DNA of 64,000 nt from Orrella marina (GTDB taxonomy: Bacteria > Pseudomonadota > Gammaproteobacteria > Burkholderiales > Burkholderiaceae_B). Below are positions 31,642 through 41,342 of the stretch, piece by piece. Both the position numbers and the translations under genes were made by a program. The notes below the pieces were generated by a model. That model saw only the letters and a list, made by a program, of their open reading frames with translations. It was not told where the DNA came from and searched no databases. Within the stretch, counting starts at the first letter, position 1. Each line of letters opens with the position of its first letter. Where the stretch lies: NCBI RefSeq assembly GCF_003058465.1, contig NZ_CP028901.1, positions 1,550,001 to 1,614,000 of the forward strand, written 5' to 3'.

Positions 31642-32972
31642 CACTAGTGTCCGGTTAAACCGGTAATTTTTTCAGTGAAAGCCAGTATTGGCGCGGCTTT
31701 CGAGACGATTTTGTTTGGTGCCGATTTGAAACTGAATTCTTCATTTTTGAGTACTTTCGAAAGGGTAGACCTTTTGGGAGTGGCTCATGAACGTCGGCAA
31801 GACCTTGTTTGCGCAACTCATGGAGTTCGTGCCCTGGACGAGCTTTGGCCGGATTGTCGAGCGCTACGGTGGCAACACACGGGTTCGCCGGTTGAGCTGT
31901 GCAGAGCAATTTCGAGTCATGGCCTTTGCGCAGTTGACCTGGCGAGAAAGTCTGAGAGATATCGAAGTCACGCTCGGTGCACATCCCAGCAAGCTCTACG
32001 GTATGGGCTTTCGTCACAGCATTCGTCGCTCGACCCTGGCCGATGCCAACGAGTCTCGGGACTGGCGCATCTGGTCCGATCTTGCGGCGTTGCTGATCAA
32101 ACGTGCCCGCAAACTGTACAGCGACACGGATCTGGTCGGCCTCGATCTCAAGAACACAGTCTATGCACTGGACTCCACTACGATCGACCTCTGCCTGAGT
32201 CTGTTCGACTGGGCCAGCTTTCGACAGACCAAAGCAGCGGTCAAGATGCATACACTGCTCGATCTTCGAGGAAGCATCCCGGCTTTCATCCATATCAGCA
32301 ACGGCAAGATGCACGACGTCAACGTGCTCGACGTCATGCCTGTGGAGGCAGGTTCGTTCTATGTCATGGACCGCGGCTACCTCGACTTTGCTCGTCTGTT
32401 TGCGATGCATCAGCGCGGCGCGTTCTTTGTCACCCGAGCCAAGTCCAATACCCGGATGCGAAGGATCTACTCGCGGCGTACCGATCGACAGAGTGGCGTC
32501 ATCTGCGATCAGACGGTGGTGTTCAACGGATTTCTTGCCGCACGACACTACCCAGAGCAACTGCGAAGGATCCGGTTCAAAGATCCCACGACGGGCAAAA
32601 CGCTGGTCTTTCTGACCAACAACTTTGCGCTCGCGCCCCTGACGATTGCCACGCTTTACAAGAATCGCTGGCAGGTCGAACTGTTCTTCAAGTGGATCAA
32701 GCAACACCTCAGGATCAAGAAATTCCTGGGCAACAGCGAGAACGCGGTCAAGACGCAGATCTGGTGCGCTGTCTCGACCTACGTACTGATTGCCATTGTG
32801 AAAAAGGAACTTCAAATTGAGGCCTCACTCTACACTTTGCTACAGATTCTGTCGGTGTCTGTCTTCGAGAAAACCCAGCTTTTATGCGTCTTTCGAGAGA
32901 CTGATGACCAGAATGAACGAACCGATCTTCCTAAGCAATTGAAATTATTCGAAAGTTAACCGGACAGCAGTG
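31642..32972. mobile_element. Complete IS4-family insertion sequence with 9-bp target duplication
   Basis: A 1331-bp element with terminal inverted repeats CACTAGTGTCCGGTTAA (31642-31658) and, inverted, CACTGCTGTCCGGTTAA (32956-32972), 15 of 17 identical. It is flanked by perfect direct repeats AGCATGAAT at 31633-31641 and 32973-32981. Intact repeats and an intact transposase point to recent insertion. It separates rpsP from the TusA-like gene; before insertion the gap between them was about 98 bp. Confidence 0.95.
31787..32959 (+). CDS. IS4-family transposase, intact
   Basis: A 390-residue DDE transposase. It begins MNVGKTLFAQLMEFVPWTSF with an N-terminal DUF4372-like region (CAEQFRVMAFAQLTWRESLR). 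The catalytic part has YALDSTTIDLCLSLF (first Asp), YVMDRGYLDFARLF (second Asp) and LYKNRWQVELFFKWIKQHLR, the Y-(2)-R-(3)-E-(6)-K signature of the IS4 family. GGGAG lies 6 bases before the ATG. The stop codon overlaps the right inverted repeat. All catalytic landmarks are present, so it is probably active. Confidence 0.96.
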   Translation: MNVGKTLFAQLMEFVPWTSFGRIVERYGGNTRVRRLSCAEQFRVMAFAQLTWRESLRDIEVTLGAHPSKLYGMGFRHSIRRSTLADANESRDWRIWSDLAALLIKRARKLYSDTDLVGLDLKNTVYALDSTTIDLCLSLFDWASFRQTKAAVKMHTLLDLRGSIPAFIHISNGKMHDVNVLDVMPVEAGSFYVMDRGYLDFARLFAMHQRGAFFVTRAKSNTRMRRIYSRRTDRQSGVICDQTVVFNGFLAARHYPEQLRRIRFKDPTTGKTLVFLTNNFALAPLTIATLYKNRWQVELFFKWIKQHLRIKKFLGNSENAVKTQIWCAVSTYVLIAIVKKELQIEASLYTLLQILSVSVFEKTQLLCVFRETDDQNERTDLPKQLKLFES

Positions 32973-33012
32973 AGCATGAATATTGGTTTCAACGGAATTT
33001 TTACTTCCTGCA

Positions 33013-33267
33013 TCATGCCCGGCGCTGGAGATAGTGATACGCAAGATCATCCTCCTGCCTCTGTAACAACAAAGGATTGCCAGTCTGCTTGCAAAACGCC
33101 TGAAAATCGCGCATTGCGTGGCGATCAGTGGTGATAACCTCGAGCACATCACCCGACTGCATCGCCGACAAAGCCTTCTTTGCTTTCAGGATGGGCAAAG
33201 GGCACGCAAGACCTCTCGCATCGACGGTCTGGGTCGGAACAGGAACATCAATCTGTTCTCCACTCAT
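33013..33267 (-). CDS. TusA/SirA-like sulfurtransferase
   Basis: An 84-residue protein with the family signature DARGLACPLPILKAKKAL; the sulfur-carrying cysteine is at residue 22. The rest (GDVLEVITTDRHAMRDFQAF and CKQTGNPLL) fits the two-layer alpha/beta fold of about 80 residues. TusA relays persulfide sulfur for tRNA 2-thiouridine and other uses; the TusA-like family is broad, so the precise role is open. ATG 33267 has GAGGT 8 bases upstream and directly follows the alaS stop, so it is coupled to alaS. Confidence 0.88.
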   Translation of the reverse strand: MSGEQIDVPVPTQTVDARGLACPLPILKAKKALSAMQSGDVLEVITTDRHAMRDFQAFCKQTGNPLLLQRQEDDLAYHYLQRRA

Positions 33268-33268
33268 G

Positions 33269-35896
33269 TCAGACCTCAACCCTCGATTCGACCCAGTTTC
33301 GGACTCCCGAAAGCGCTTGCGCAAGCCCTTGTGCACTAGATCCACCACCCATCGCCATATCCGGACGACCACCACCTTTGCCACCTAGCTCACGCGCAAC
33401 ATGCCCGACGAGCTCACCTGCCTTGATCCGACTGGTCAAATCTGCTGTCACACCCGCCACAAGGCTGACCTTACCATCCGTACCTGCGACTGCAAGCAGG
33501 ATCACGGCAGACTTGAGTTTATCCTTCAACTGGTCAACCATCTCTCGCAAGGCCTTGGGCTCGACTCCTTTAACCTCTTTAGAGAGGAGGCGAAACCCTG
33601 CATCAAGCGTAACCGCCTGATCCGCAAGTGCAGCACCCGTACCAGCATTGAGCTTGGCCCGCACCTGCTCGAGCTCTTTCTCGAGACTTCTCATTTGCTC
33701 CTGGATCTGAGTGATCCGCTGGGGCACGTCTGCCACTGTCGCCTTCACCTGGGCCGCAATCTGATTGCAGGTCCGCTCCAGTTTCTGTAGCCAATGCAAT
33801 GCGTTGTCACCCGTGATGGCTTCGACCCGACGCACACCCGCAGCCACGCCGGACTCTGACACTATCTTGAAGAGACCAATGTCGCCGGTTTGCCTGACAT
33901 GCGTACCACCACAGAGCTCTCTGGAAAACCCGATATCCAGCACTCGAACAGAGTCGCCGTACTTTTCTCCAAACAGCGCCATCGCGCCCGTCTTGATTGC
34001 GTCCTCATAAGACATAACACTCGCGCGTGCCGGTGCATTGCTCAGAATTTCTCTGTTCACAATTTCTTCGACGCGAGCGATTTCATCCGCACTCATCGGC
34101 GCATCATGAGCAAAATCGAAACGGGTCTTCTCAGGATCGACGAGCGAACCACGCTGCTGAACATGCTCGCCAAGAACCTGTTTGAGCGCCTTGTGCATCA
34201 GATGAGTTGCAGAATGATTGCGCACTGTGCGGCCACGTCGCGTTTGATCAACGACAGCATGCACCCGGTCACCCACTGCCAGCGATCCCTGCCGAATTTC
34301 ACCGTGATGCCCAAAAACGTTAGCCTGCACTTTCTGGGTATCAAAGACAACAAAGACAGTATCTCCGAGCGTGAGCACACCTGCATCACCAACCTGCCCA
34401 CCTGATTCTGCATAAAACGGCGTGCGATCGAGCACCACAATCGCACTCTGACCAGGCTTAACCACATCCACTTGTGAGCCATCTACGTAGAGAGCGACCA
34501 CTTCCGAGTCCGCTTCGAGGCTCTCATACCCCTCGAAGACTGTCTGGGAACCGTCATACTGCAGCCCTTCGACCGACTTGAACCGACCTGCTGCACGCGC
34601 CTGCTCCCGCTGGCGCGCCATTGCCTGCTCGAACCCCTCAAGATCAACTTCCAGTTCGCGCTCACGACAAATATCGGCGGTGAGGTCCACCGGAAAACCG
34701 TATGTATCGTAAAGCATGAACAGCGTCTGTCCATCAAGACGCTGCCCCGGCTTTAAATCGGAAACCGCAGCTTCCAGAATACGCATGCCATTCTCGAGCG
34801 TCTCACCAAACCGCTCCTCCTCCTGCATCAGCACTTTGGCAACACGCTGGCCATTTTGCTCAAGCTCCGGATAAGCCTGACCCATTTCCTTAAGCAGATC
34901 TGGAACAATCTTGTAAAAAAACGGCTCGGTCTGACCAAGCTTGAACCCATGACGGAGTGCTCGCCTGATAATGCGCCTCAAGACATAGCCACGCCCCTCA
35001 TTACTCGGGATAATACCGTCAACCACCAGAAACGAGCACGCGCGAATATGGTCTGCAATGACCTTGAGAGAATTGTTTGCCAAGTCCTGACAGCCTGTTT
35101 CGCGCGAAGCTGCCCGGATCAAAGACTGAAGCAAATCAATCTCGTAATTCGAATGCACTCGTTGCAAGACTGCCGCAATGCGCTCAAGGCCCATGCCGGT
35201 ATCAACACACGGTCTGGGAAGTGGGTGCATGACACCTTGCGAATCGCGCTCGAATTGCATGAAGACGAGGTTCCACACTTCGATATACCGGTCTCCGTCC
35301 TCTTCAGGCGATCCTGGCGGACCTCCCCAAACATCAGGCCCATGATCGAAGAAAACCTCTGAACACGGCCCGCATGGACCTGTATCGGCCATTTGCCAGA
35401 AGTTATCCGAAGCGTATCGCGAGCCCTTGTTGTCGCCAATTCTGACAATACGGTCCGCCGGTACCTTGATCTCGTTGTGCCAGATGTCGTAGGCCTCATC
35501 ATCTTCCTGATAGACAGTGACCCAGAGACGTTCTTGCGCAAGCCCATAAACTTTGGTCAACAACTCCCACGCGTAGTGAATTGCATCACGTTTGAAATAG
35601 TCACCAAAACTGAAATTCCCCAGCATTTCGAAAAAAGTGTGATGCCGGGCGGTATAGCCCACGTTCTCAAGGTCATTGTGCTTGCCTCCAGCACGGACAC
35701 AACGCTGCGAAGTCGTTGCTCGACTGTAGGGACGCAACTCCTGGCCAGTAAAGACGTCCTTGAACTGGACCATACCAGAGTTGGTAAACAGTAATGTGGG
35801 ATCGTTGCCTGGCACCAGAGAGGAGGACGGCACAATCGTGTGCCCCTTGGACTCGAAGAAACCCAGGAACTTCTCACGTATTTCGGACGCTTTCAT
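33269..35896 (-). CDS. alaS: Alanyl-tRNA synthetase AlaS
   Basis: An 875-residue class II synthetase. It starts [19 protein letters not shown]; motif regions are [20 protein letters not shown] and the Gly-rich [15 protein letters not shown] (motif 3). The editing domain has [20 protein letters not shown] and the zinc-binding [13 protein letters not shown]. The C-terminal DHHA1-like domain ends with [15 protein letters not shown]. All hallmark pieces are present and length is normal. A TusA-like gene follows on the same strand. Confidence 0.97.
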   Translation of the reverse strand: MKASEIREKFLGFFESKGHTIVPSSSLVPGNDPTLLFTNSGMVQFKDVFTGQELRPYSRATTSQRCVRAGGKHNDLENVGYTARHHTFFEMLGNFSFGDYFKRDAIHYAWELLTKVYGLAQERLWVTVYQEDDEAYDIWHNEIKVPADRIVRIGDNKGSRYASDNFWQMADTGPCGPCSEVFFDHGPDVWGGPPGSPEEDGDRYIEVWNLVFMQFERDSQGVMHPLPRPCVDTGMGLERIAAVLQRVHSNYEIDLLQSLIRAASRETGCQDLANNSLKVIADHIRACSFLVVDGIIPSNEGRGYVLRRIIRRALRHGFKLGQTEPFFYKIVPDLLKEMGQAYPELEQNGQRVAKVLMQEEERFGETLENGMRILEAAVSDLKPGQRLDGQTLFMLYDTYGFPVDLTADICRERELEVDLEGFEQAMARQREQARAAGRFKSVEGLQYDGSQTVFEGYESLEADSEVVALYVDGSQVDVVKPGQSAIVVLDRTPFYAESGGQVGDAGVLTLGDTVFVVFDTQKVQANVFGHHGEIRQGSLAVGDRVHAVVDQTRRGRTVRNHSATHLMHKALKQVLGEHVQQRGSLVDPEKTRFDFAHDAPMSADEIARVEEIVNREILSNAPARASVMSYEDAIKTGAMALFGEKYGDSVRVLDIGFSRELCGGTHVRQTGDIGLFKIVSESGVAAGVRRVEAITGDNALHWLQKLERTCNQIAAQVKATVADVPQRITQIQEQMRSLEKELEQVRAKLNAGTGAALADQAVTLDAGFRLLSKEVKGVEPKALREMVDQLKDKLKSAVILLAVAGTDGKVSLVAGVTADLTSRIKAGELVGHVARELGGKGGGRPDMAMGGGSSAQGLAQALSGVRNWVESRVEV

Positions 35897-36017
35897 CAGA
35901 AAAACTCTCGCAACTTGAGACGGAAGTGCTCAATAAAAAGCCAATTATAGTGGCTTGCCAACACCTTGCGACGCCAAAGTCTGGATGCAAACTGATAAGG
36001 TCGGCTCACACATCCCG

Positions 36018-37139
36018 TCACGACTCACATACAAAACCATCATGCACCTGCACCCCCTGAAACATCGTCACATCTTGCCCTAGGTAACGTGGCACCTGGC
36101 CATCGTCACACTCACAATGGCCACCCGGACGTGTCGGCCCCGCAAACGGGTGTACGAAATCAAACAATTCGTTCCCCAATGTCATGCGCGATCTCGATAG
36201 TCTGCAAGACTGGAACGACCTGGCCCTAAGCCCATCCTGAACCCAGCGTCCAGACTTGCATATCACCAGACTACCGTCGACCAGCGTCGCAAGTAGCCCT
36301 GAAGGATGACATGCGTCGTCCTGACGGACCTGTCTCCCCAGTACAACCCCACCATTGGCAAGCAAAGGACGGGTCACCGAGACCGGCCCGTCAAACGCCA
36401 CATCACCCCGAAAACGCACTGGACGGTCCTCATCGAGGCGCACATAGGGCGCCTGATATCCCGAGCGCCACAAGAGCAGCCCTACGCTACCAACTGGTAA
36501 TACAGGATGCCCTGAAAGCGGATTCGTGAACTGTATGGTGGCACCCCTGAGCACATTCGCAGACTCCTCCAAAACAGCAGCCCCCTTGCCTTCGAGAGCC
36601 ATCAACAGATCCAGCGCCTGCATCTGCGCATCGGCCTGGCCCAGCCCAGCCACTGGTTTAAGCACAAGAAGCAGTTCACGGACACACGGCGCTCCCGCAG
36701 CGCACTGGCCTGATGTGACTGGCAGCAACGCGAGGTCGTAGGACATCGGCGGCGCCTCGCTAAAACCTGGCGGCAACCGGGAAGAGCGCTTTAGCGCACG
36801 CACGAGCGCCACAGGCGACGCCAGTCCGGTGTCACCCCCGCGACCAGCCAAATCGTCAAACAAGCCACTGTTCGTATTCGCCATGAAATCAGTGTCCTGC
36901 CCGATGGCCCTCTCTATCGTGAGAATCCAGGCAGCCATCGCACGGATACGGGTGTTAGCCACACGCCCCTGCCACTGTGACGCCCCCCATATTGCCGCCG
37001 CCAACAAGATCGCCAGTACCAGCACACACTCAAGCAGAGCCTGTCCTTGCTGCCGGCTTGCGGCTCCTCTCACAAACACACACCTAACTCCTGCGACATC
37101 CAGCTCTTTCTTCTTTTCCAACAGACCAACACTGCACAT
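36018..37139 (-). CDS. pilV: Type IVb pilus PilV-like minor pilin
   Basis: A 373-residue protein with a prepilin-like N-terminus: a basic/polar leader of 32 residues ending RQQG, then QALLECVLVLAILLAAAIWG, with Glu at position 5 of the mature form as prepilins need. Position +1 is Gln, which is unusual. The distal half has the cysteine pattern CHPSGLLATLVDGSLVICKSG and W.QDGLRARSFQSC that recurs in C-terminal parts of R64-type PilV adhesins. PilV sits at the pilus tip and picks recipients. No shufflon or recombinase (rci) is seen, so its end is fixed. It is the last gene of the pilus operon, 121 bp before alaS. Confidence 0.75.
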   Translation of the reverse strand: MCSVGLLEKKKELDVAGVRCVFVRGAASRQQGQALLECVLVLAILLAAAIWGASQWQGRVANTRIRAMAAWILTIERAIGQDTDFMANTNSGLFDDLAGRGGDTGLASPVALVRALKRSSRLPPGFSEAPPMSYDLALLPVTSGQCAAGAPCVRELLLVLKPVAGLGQADAQMQALDLLMALEGKGAAVLEESANVLRGATIQFTNPLSGHPVLPVGSVGLLLWRSGYQAPYVRLDEDRPVRFRGDVAFDGPVSVTRPLLANGGVVLGRQVRQDDACHPSGLLATLVDGSLVICKSGRWVQDGLRARSFQSCRLSRSRMTLGNELFDFVHPFAGPTRPGGHCECDDGQVPRYLGQDVTMFQGVQVHDGFVCES

Positions 37140-37275
37140 ACCACACCCCTAAGAAACCCCGAAGGATCAGGTGGCTCAGATCCGATACTCCTACAGTTCG
37201 CCAAGCACTATTCCAGATCTGGCCCGGGCAATTCGCGAGCCAGATCTGATCAGATTTGGACAAACTGCGCTGGCC

Positions 37276-37938
37276 CTACTGAATGACAAACTCGAAAGTA
37301 TTCACATCACCAGCCATGCACTGTGCATCAGCCAGAATCGGGTCATATTCTCGAGCCGGAATCGCCGCGCTATTCTTGACCTCCTGTCCAGGCCCTTGGC
37401 CGCCGACCTTGACCTGAACCGCCATTCGCTGCATGACAGCCGCAAGTGCCGGGCACGCTGCATGATTCACATTCGTGAGGACCAGCTTGAACGCGCTACC
37501 CTCCACACCGCCTGGCAACGTCGCCGGGAGCAACGACACCGTACCTTTGCCTGCCTGACCCGCACCGCCGAGCCCATGCACCACGGCCTGGTCCTTAGAC
37601 TGAACATGGATCGCAGCAGCGTCACGCAGGCCATTGACCAGCGTGCGCTGACTTACACTCAGATAAGGAGCAGGACCCGCACCAATCCCAGACACTTTCA
37701 TCCGCGCGATAAACCGCTGCAAGTCTTCTGCGACTCTTGGCACCTTGTTCTCGATCACATACCCCTGAATCGCGGGAATACCAATGATTGCAATCAGAAT
37801 CATGAGTGCGGTGACAATTGAAACTTCAACCAGCGAAAAGCCTCGCTGTCGAAACAGATTGACAATGGGTACGGTGGCTCGCCGATTCACCTCCGTGATC
37901 GACCGGGCTGACAATCGCCCCCGGATCGCCCTTGCCAT
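37276..37938 (-). CDS. pilS: Type IVb major prepilin (PilS-like)
   Basis: A 220-residue prepilin. The cleavage and assembly motif is RQRG/FSLVEVSIVTALMILIAI, with Phe at +1, Glu at +5 and a hydrophobic helix to about residue 58. The mature protein of 187 residues has a cysteine pair near its C-terminal half (NHAACPALAAV and DAQCMAGD), matching the disulfide loop of type IVb pilins such as PilS and TcpA. The start at ATG 37938 gives a 33-residue leader, near the type IVb range. The same frame is open to 38202, with an ATG at 38160 preceded by GGGAGAAAGA, which would give an unusually long leader of about 107 residues. Confidence 0.8.
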   Translation of the reverse strand: MARAIRGRLSARSITEVNRRATVPIVNLFRQRGFSLVEVSIVTALMILIAIIGIPAIQGYVIENKVPRVAEDLQRFIARMKVSGIGAGPAPYLSVSQRTLVNGLRDAAAIHVQSKDQAVVHGLGGAGQAGKGTVSLLPATLPGGVEGSAFKLVLTNVNHAACPALAAVMQRMAVQVKVGGQGPGQEVKNSAAIPAREYDPILADAQCMAGDVNTFEFVIQ

Positions 37939-38279
37939 GACTACTCTGACTTGCGGAATCGTCAACCCGAACCTTGTTTCCCCTACTGCATGCTCTTGCA
38001 CCTGATCGTTTGGTGAATGCCTCTGACTTTTCCTCGCACGCTTACCACCGCTGGTCAAACCGGTTCCTGATTCATGTCGCACCTGCCTCGATGCCAGCCC
38101 TCGGGTTCTGACGCAACCCCGAATCACCTCACCCTCACACTCAAGCAACTGCTCTTCCATTCTTTCTCCCAAAGACTTGCCAACGAAACTGTTCACACCC
38201 ACCTTGCAACGGACATTGCCGCCAACACATACTCACAGCCATCACCCGTTCGCCCTGACCAGAAGACGAACTGATCGGC
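37939..38279. other. Gap between pilR and pilS, possibly part of the pilS frame
   Basis: 341 bp with no separate recognisable gene. On the minus strand the pilS reading frame continues through most of it (38202 to 37939). ATG 38160 has the best ribosome binding site of the area (GGGAG, 6 bases upstream). The encoded sequence is charged and rich in R, G, E and Q with no signal or domain recognised. Confidence 0.5.
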
Positions 38280-39452
38280 CTAATACTCCGCCAGTCCGAG
38301 CAGCATTGCCTGCCTCAATTCTTCCATCACGCTGGCATGCCAAGCCCCCATCAAGAGCACAATCAAGGCAGAGAGCAGCAGCATTAACCAGCGCAAAGTG
38401 GCCCCTTGACGATTTACTCGAGTCACGAGCAAAGACTGAACCCGATCACCCGCTTGCGCGAAACCTTGTGTCAGCCCGTATCCAAGCACCACATCATTGA
38501 GCCTTGCCCAGCTATCGACATCGAGCAATCCGGTATTCATTGCATCCAGTGGGTCTGCACCAAGATCCATCATCGCCAGCATTTTCATCAGATGCCGGGC
38601 TATCCAAGGTTGGGCGCATGCCAACTGCATCTCAACAATGGCCCGAAGGGAAACACCGTGAGGCCCGAGATTACGGATCAAAGTCGCCGTCAGGCTGAGG
38701 AACTGAAGCGCCTGTCGATCTCGCTCCAGCCTCCAGATTCCAAACCCATCGAACCGGTCTCGGGTGTCCCCCACCCATCCACGCAGCGACCAGACCACCC
38801 ACCCGGTCGCACCGGCGAGCACAATCGGCAGACAAAAACCAAACGATTGCAACCAGTGCACCCAGGCGATCAATGAACGGGTGGCCGTTCCTGCCTGTTG
38901 AGGATCGACCGAAGAGAACGCGTTCAGTAACTCTTTGAGAGTAAAGAGCGGAAAAATCGTCATAACGAGCATCGCCGTCGCCATCGCAATGACGCCAGCC
39001 AGCACCGTCTGCAGAAACGCGCGACGGCATTCTTCAAGCGCAGTGCCGCGGTTCGACATGGACTGCAAAATTTGCACCAATGCTTGCTGCCCCGCCAGTC
39101 GAGACATTTCAAGGCACGCAACGTCCTCGACAGGCAAGGTGCATTCAAATGTTTCACCCAGATTTGCACCAGACGCCAGATAACGTGACGCCCACCAGTT
39201 CGAGAGCACAGCTCGAGCCGAGCGTGGCGGGTGCCTGATTGCGTCAGCCTGAAACAGATCAAGTAACGAACGATGCCTGGATCCGGCAGACAGGCTCGAC
39301 GCTACATAATCGTAATAGTCGCTGCGCTCTCCAGAAAATCGCCATGCCGCCCACCGGACACCAAGCGGTAGCCGACCAGGTTGTGCAGTTGCTTCAGTGC
39401 GCTGATGGGCCGCATTAAGACTGTTTTGTCGACCGAGAATTTTCATGAACAT
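38280..39452 (-). CDS. pilR: Type IVb pilus inner-membrane platform protein (PilR/GspF-like)
   Basis: A 390-residue protein of the GspF/PilC class. Three membrane segments are visible: VLAGVIAMATAMLVMTIFPL, FCLPIVLAGATGWVVWSL and LRWLMLLLSALIVLLMGAWH. The segments ahead of each contain the T2SSF-like helical domains (for example LEMSRLAGQQALVQILQSMS and LGADPLDAMNTGLL). It anchors the ATPase to the assembly machine. ATG 39452 directly follows the ATPase stop codon. The sequence is divergent from classical PilC; identification leans on the gene order. Confidence 0.75.
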   Translation of the reverse strand: MFMKILGRQNSLNAAHQRTEATAQPGRLPLGVRWAAWRFSGERSDYYDYVASSLSAGSRHRSLLDLFQADAIRHPPRSARAVLSNWWASRYLASGANLGETFECTLPVEDVACLEMSRLAGQQALVQILQSMSNRGTALEECRRAFLQTVLAGVIAMATAMLVMTIFPLFTLKELLNAFSSVDPQQAGTATRSLIAWVHWLQSFGFCLPIVLAGATGWVVWSLRGWVGDTRDRFDGFGIWRLERDRQALQFLSLTATLIRNLGPHGVSLRAIVEMQLACAQPWIARHLMKMLAMMDLGADPLDAMNTGLLDVDSWARLNDVVLGYGLTQGFAQAGDRVQSLLVTRVNRQGATLRWLMLLLSALIVLLMGAWHASVMEELRQAMLLGLAEY

Positions 39453-39453
39453 C

Positions 39454-41229
39454 TCAGGCACTTCCGAATCGCAAAACATACTCCCGGGGGTCAAGTAGAC
39501 CTTGACTGACATAGATTTTCGCCATTTCAGAAGCCTTTTGCTGCTCATCGATCCAAGATTGATGACGAGCTTGCTCACGAACGTCTGTCATCCGGGACAA
39601 GCTCTGGATCCAGGACCAGAAGTGCACGATCCGAGCAGGCTCGATGAACTCTGCAGCCATCAGGCTACCTCGATATCCAGTCGAATGATGCCCGCTAGCG
39701 CATGAAACCTGGGCACGAACCTCACCATCCGGGTGCCTGCCAGACATGCCCGAATCAGAAACGGCAAGTAGTGGCTGGCATCGCGAACATCCTTGAGGGT
39801 GTCGAAACCGGAACTGACTGCGGTCTATCTGAAGACACCCCTCAATCATTTCCAGCCATGCAGCAGCATGATCATGAGTGATCGGCATCCCAAGCGGGCA
39901 GGTCCGCTCACCCTCACTCAACCATTGCGAATGATCCAGGCAGCACTCGACACAAAGTGCGTTGAGCAATGTCTGATAAACCAACAACTTGAGAACTCCT
40001 GGAACAGCCAGGAGGTCGGGTGAGACACCCAGGGTGGGCGAGCACAGTCTTGGAACAATCTGTAATGCAGAGCCCGCATGCACAGTCGAATAGACATTGG
40101 TTCCCGCCAAGAGGAGATCAGCGAGAGCCCGCGCACTACCTTGATCCCTGATCTCCCCTATCAGCACATCATTAGCCGCACTGCGCTTAAGAGCCTGAAG
40201 TTTGATATCGAATCGAGCACGATCTGATTCGCCGTCACCGAACGCAGTGATACCGCACTGAATCGCGTTGGGCAGATCAAACTCCACTGGATCCTCCAGC
40301 GTGATCACCTTGCGTTCCGGCGGCAGACTACGAATCAATGCTGCCAGCGTGGTGGACTTTCCACTACCAACTGAGCCAGCAAGCAGGACCGCTCCTCCCG
40401 TCGAAAGCCGCGCACGGTAAAGACACTGAAGTTGAGGCTCTGAGTACCCAAGACCACTCAGATCAGTCGTCGCCACACTTCGTTCCCGCTGTAACAGACG
40501 AAGCGTAACGCTCGGTCCTTTGTGACTCACAATTGACGCCCACCTCAAACTAACCCGACTACCACCAACCAATCGTTCAAGACGCCCCTGCTGTTCGTAC
40601 TGAGGTTCGAACACTGCGCCGTTACCCCCCTGGACCCGCATCCATGCAACTGACAACATTTCGTGCATGATCTCTATTGAGAGCTTGGCAAATTGCACTG
40701 GACGCACCAGGACACCACGTACGCTGAAGGCAACATCTGCATGCGCCTGACCTCGGAATACGCCAATATGGACGTCACTGGCGTCATGCCTGACTGCCCA
40801 GCCAAGCAAATCGTCGAGCAGACTGAACAGGACATGCCCTGAGGTAGAGCCGGTTTTGAGACGAGACTGCGAGACACCCGCACGTTGTTCGATGCGCCCT
40901 TTGCGAGCAATCGCACTAAGCACGGACGCTGGCACAGTGACCACGGATCTTGCCGCGAGTCTGAGCCCAACCTGTCCCATCGCAATGCGCAAGGCCAGGA
41001 CACCGTCGTCATGCAAATACTCGGGCAGGACAAGAATGACGCATTCCTGACTTGGCAACTGTACTGCGCACATTCTGTCTGCGAGTTGACTGCTGTCGAC
41101 GTCGAGTCTGTGCATTACTGAAACAAACTGACCAGACTGCAATTCAGGAAGATCCCTGTACTCGCACCATCGAACGGTCCGGTCCACATCACTCAAAGCA
41201 GTATGGCGAGATTGAGAAAAAGCCCTCAT
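39454..41229 (-). CDS. pilQ: Type IVb pilus assembly ATPase (PilQ/GspE-like)
   Basis: A 591-residue secretion ATPase. Walker A is LLAGSVGSGKSTTLAALIRS; the Asp box follows as KVITLEDPVEFDLPNAIQCG; the Walker B-type GEIRDQGSARALADLLLAG and the His box STVHAGSALQIVPRL follow in order. A tetracysteine-like zinc motif is split as CVECCLD and GCSRCQP, as in GspE. The N-terminal third is divergent. ATG 41229 has AAGGAG 8 bases upstream. It powers pilin extrusion; no retraction ATPase (PilT-type) is in the cluster. Note that the R64 name PilQ (ATPase) differs from PilQ (secretin) of type IVa pili. Confidence 0.88.
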   Translation of the reverse strand: MRAFSQSRHTALSDVDRTVRWCEYRDLPELQSGQFVSVMHRLDVDSSQLADRMCAVQLPSQECVILVLPEYLHDDGVLALRIAMGQVGLRLAARSVVTVPASVLSAIARKGRIEQRAGVSQSRLKTGSTSGHVLFSLLDDLLGWAVRHDASDVHIGVFRGQAHADVAFSVRGVLVRPVQFAKLSIEIMHEMLSVAWMRVQGGNGAVFEPQYEQQGRLERLVGGSRVSLRWASIVSHKGPSVTLRLLQRERSVATTDLSGLGYSEPQLQCLYRARLSTGGAVLLAGSVGSGKSTTLAALIRSLPPERKVITLEDPVEFDLPNAIQCGITAFGDGESDRARFDIKLQALKRSAANDVLIGEIRDQGSARALADLLLAGTNVYSTVHAGSALQIVPRLCSPTLGVSPDLLAVPGVLKLLVYQTLLNALCVECCLDHSQWLSEGERTCPLGMPITHDHAAAWLEMIEGCLQIDRSQFRFRHPQGCSRCQPLLAVSDSGMSGRHPDGEVRAQVSCASGHHSTGYRGSLMAAEFIEPARIVHFWSWIQSLSRMTDVREQARHQSWIDEQQKASEMAKIYVSQGLLDPREYVLRFGSA

Positions 41230-41342
41230 TGGATATACTCCTTCATTTCCAGGACACTGCTGCACGAGGAAACCGGCGTTTCAGTCCCGTTTACCATTGA
41301 CGACAACATGCTCAATCAAAGCGGCCTAAACATATTGAACCG

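Noticed and set aside
31655..32815. A 386-codon open frame antisense to the IS4-family transposase
   Set aside because: It lies fully inside the element on the opposite strand, has no recognisable family sequence, and the plus frame carries all DDE motifs.
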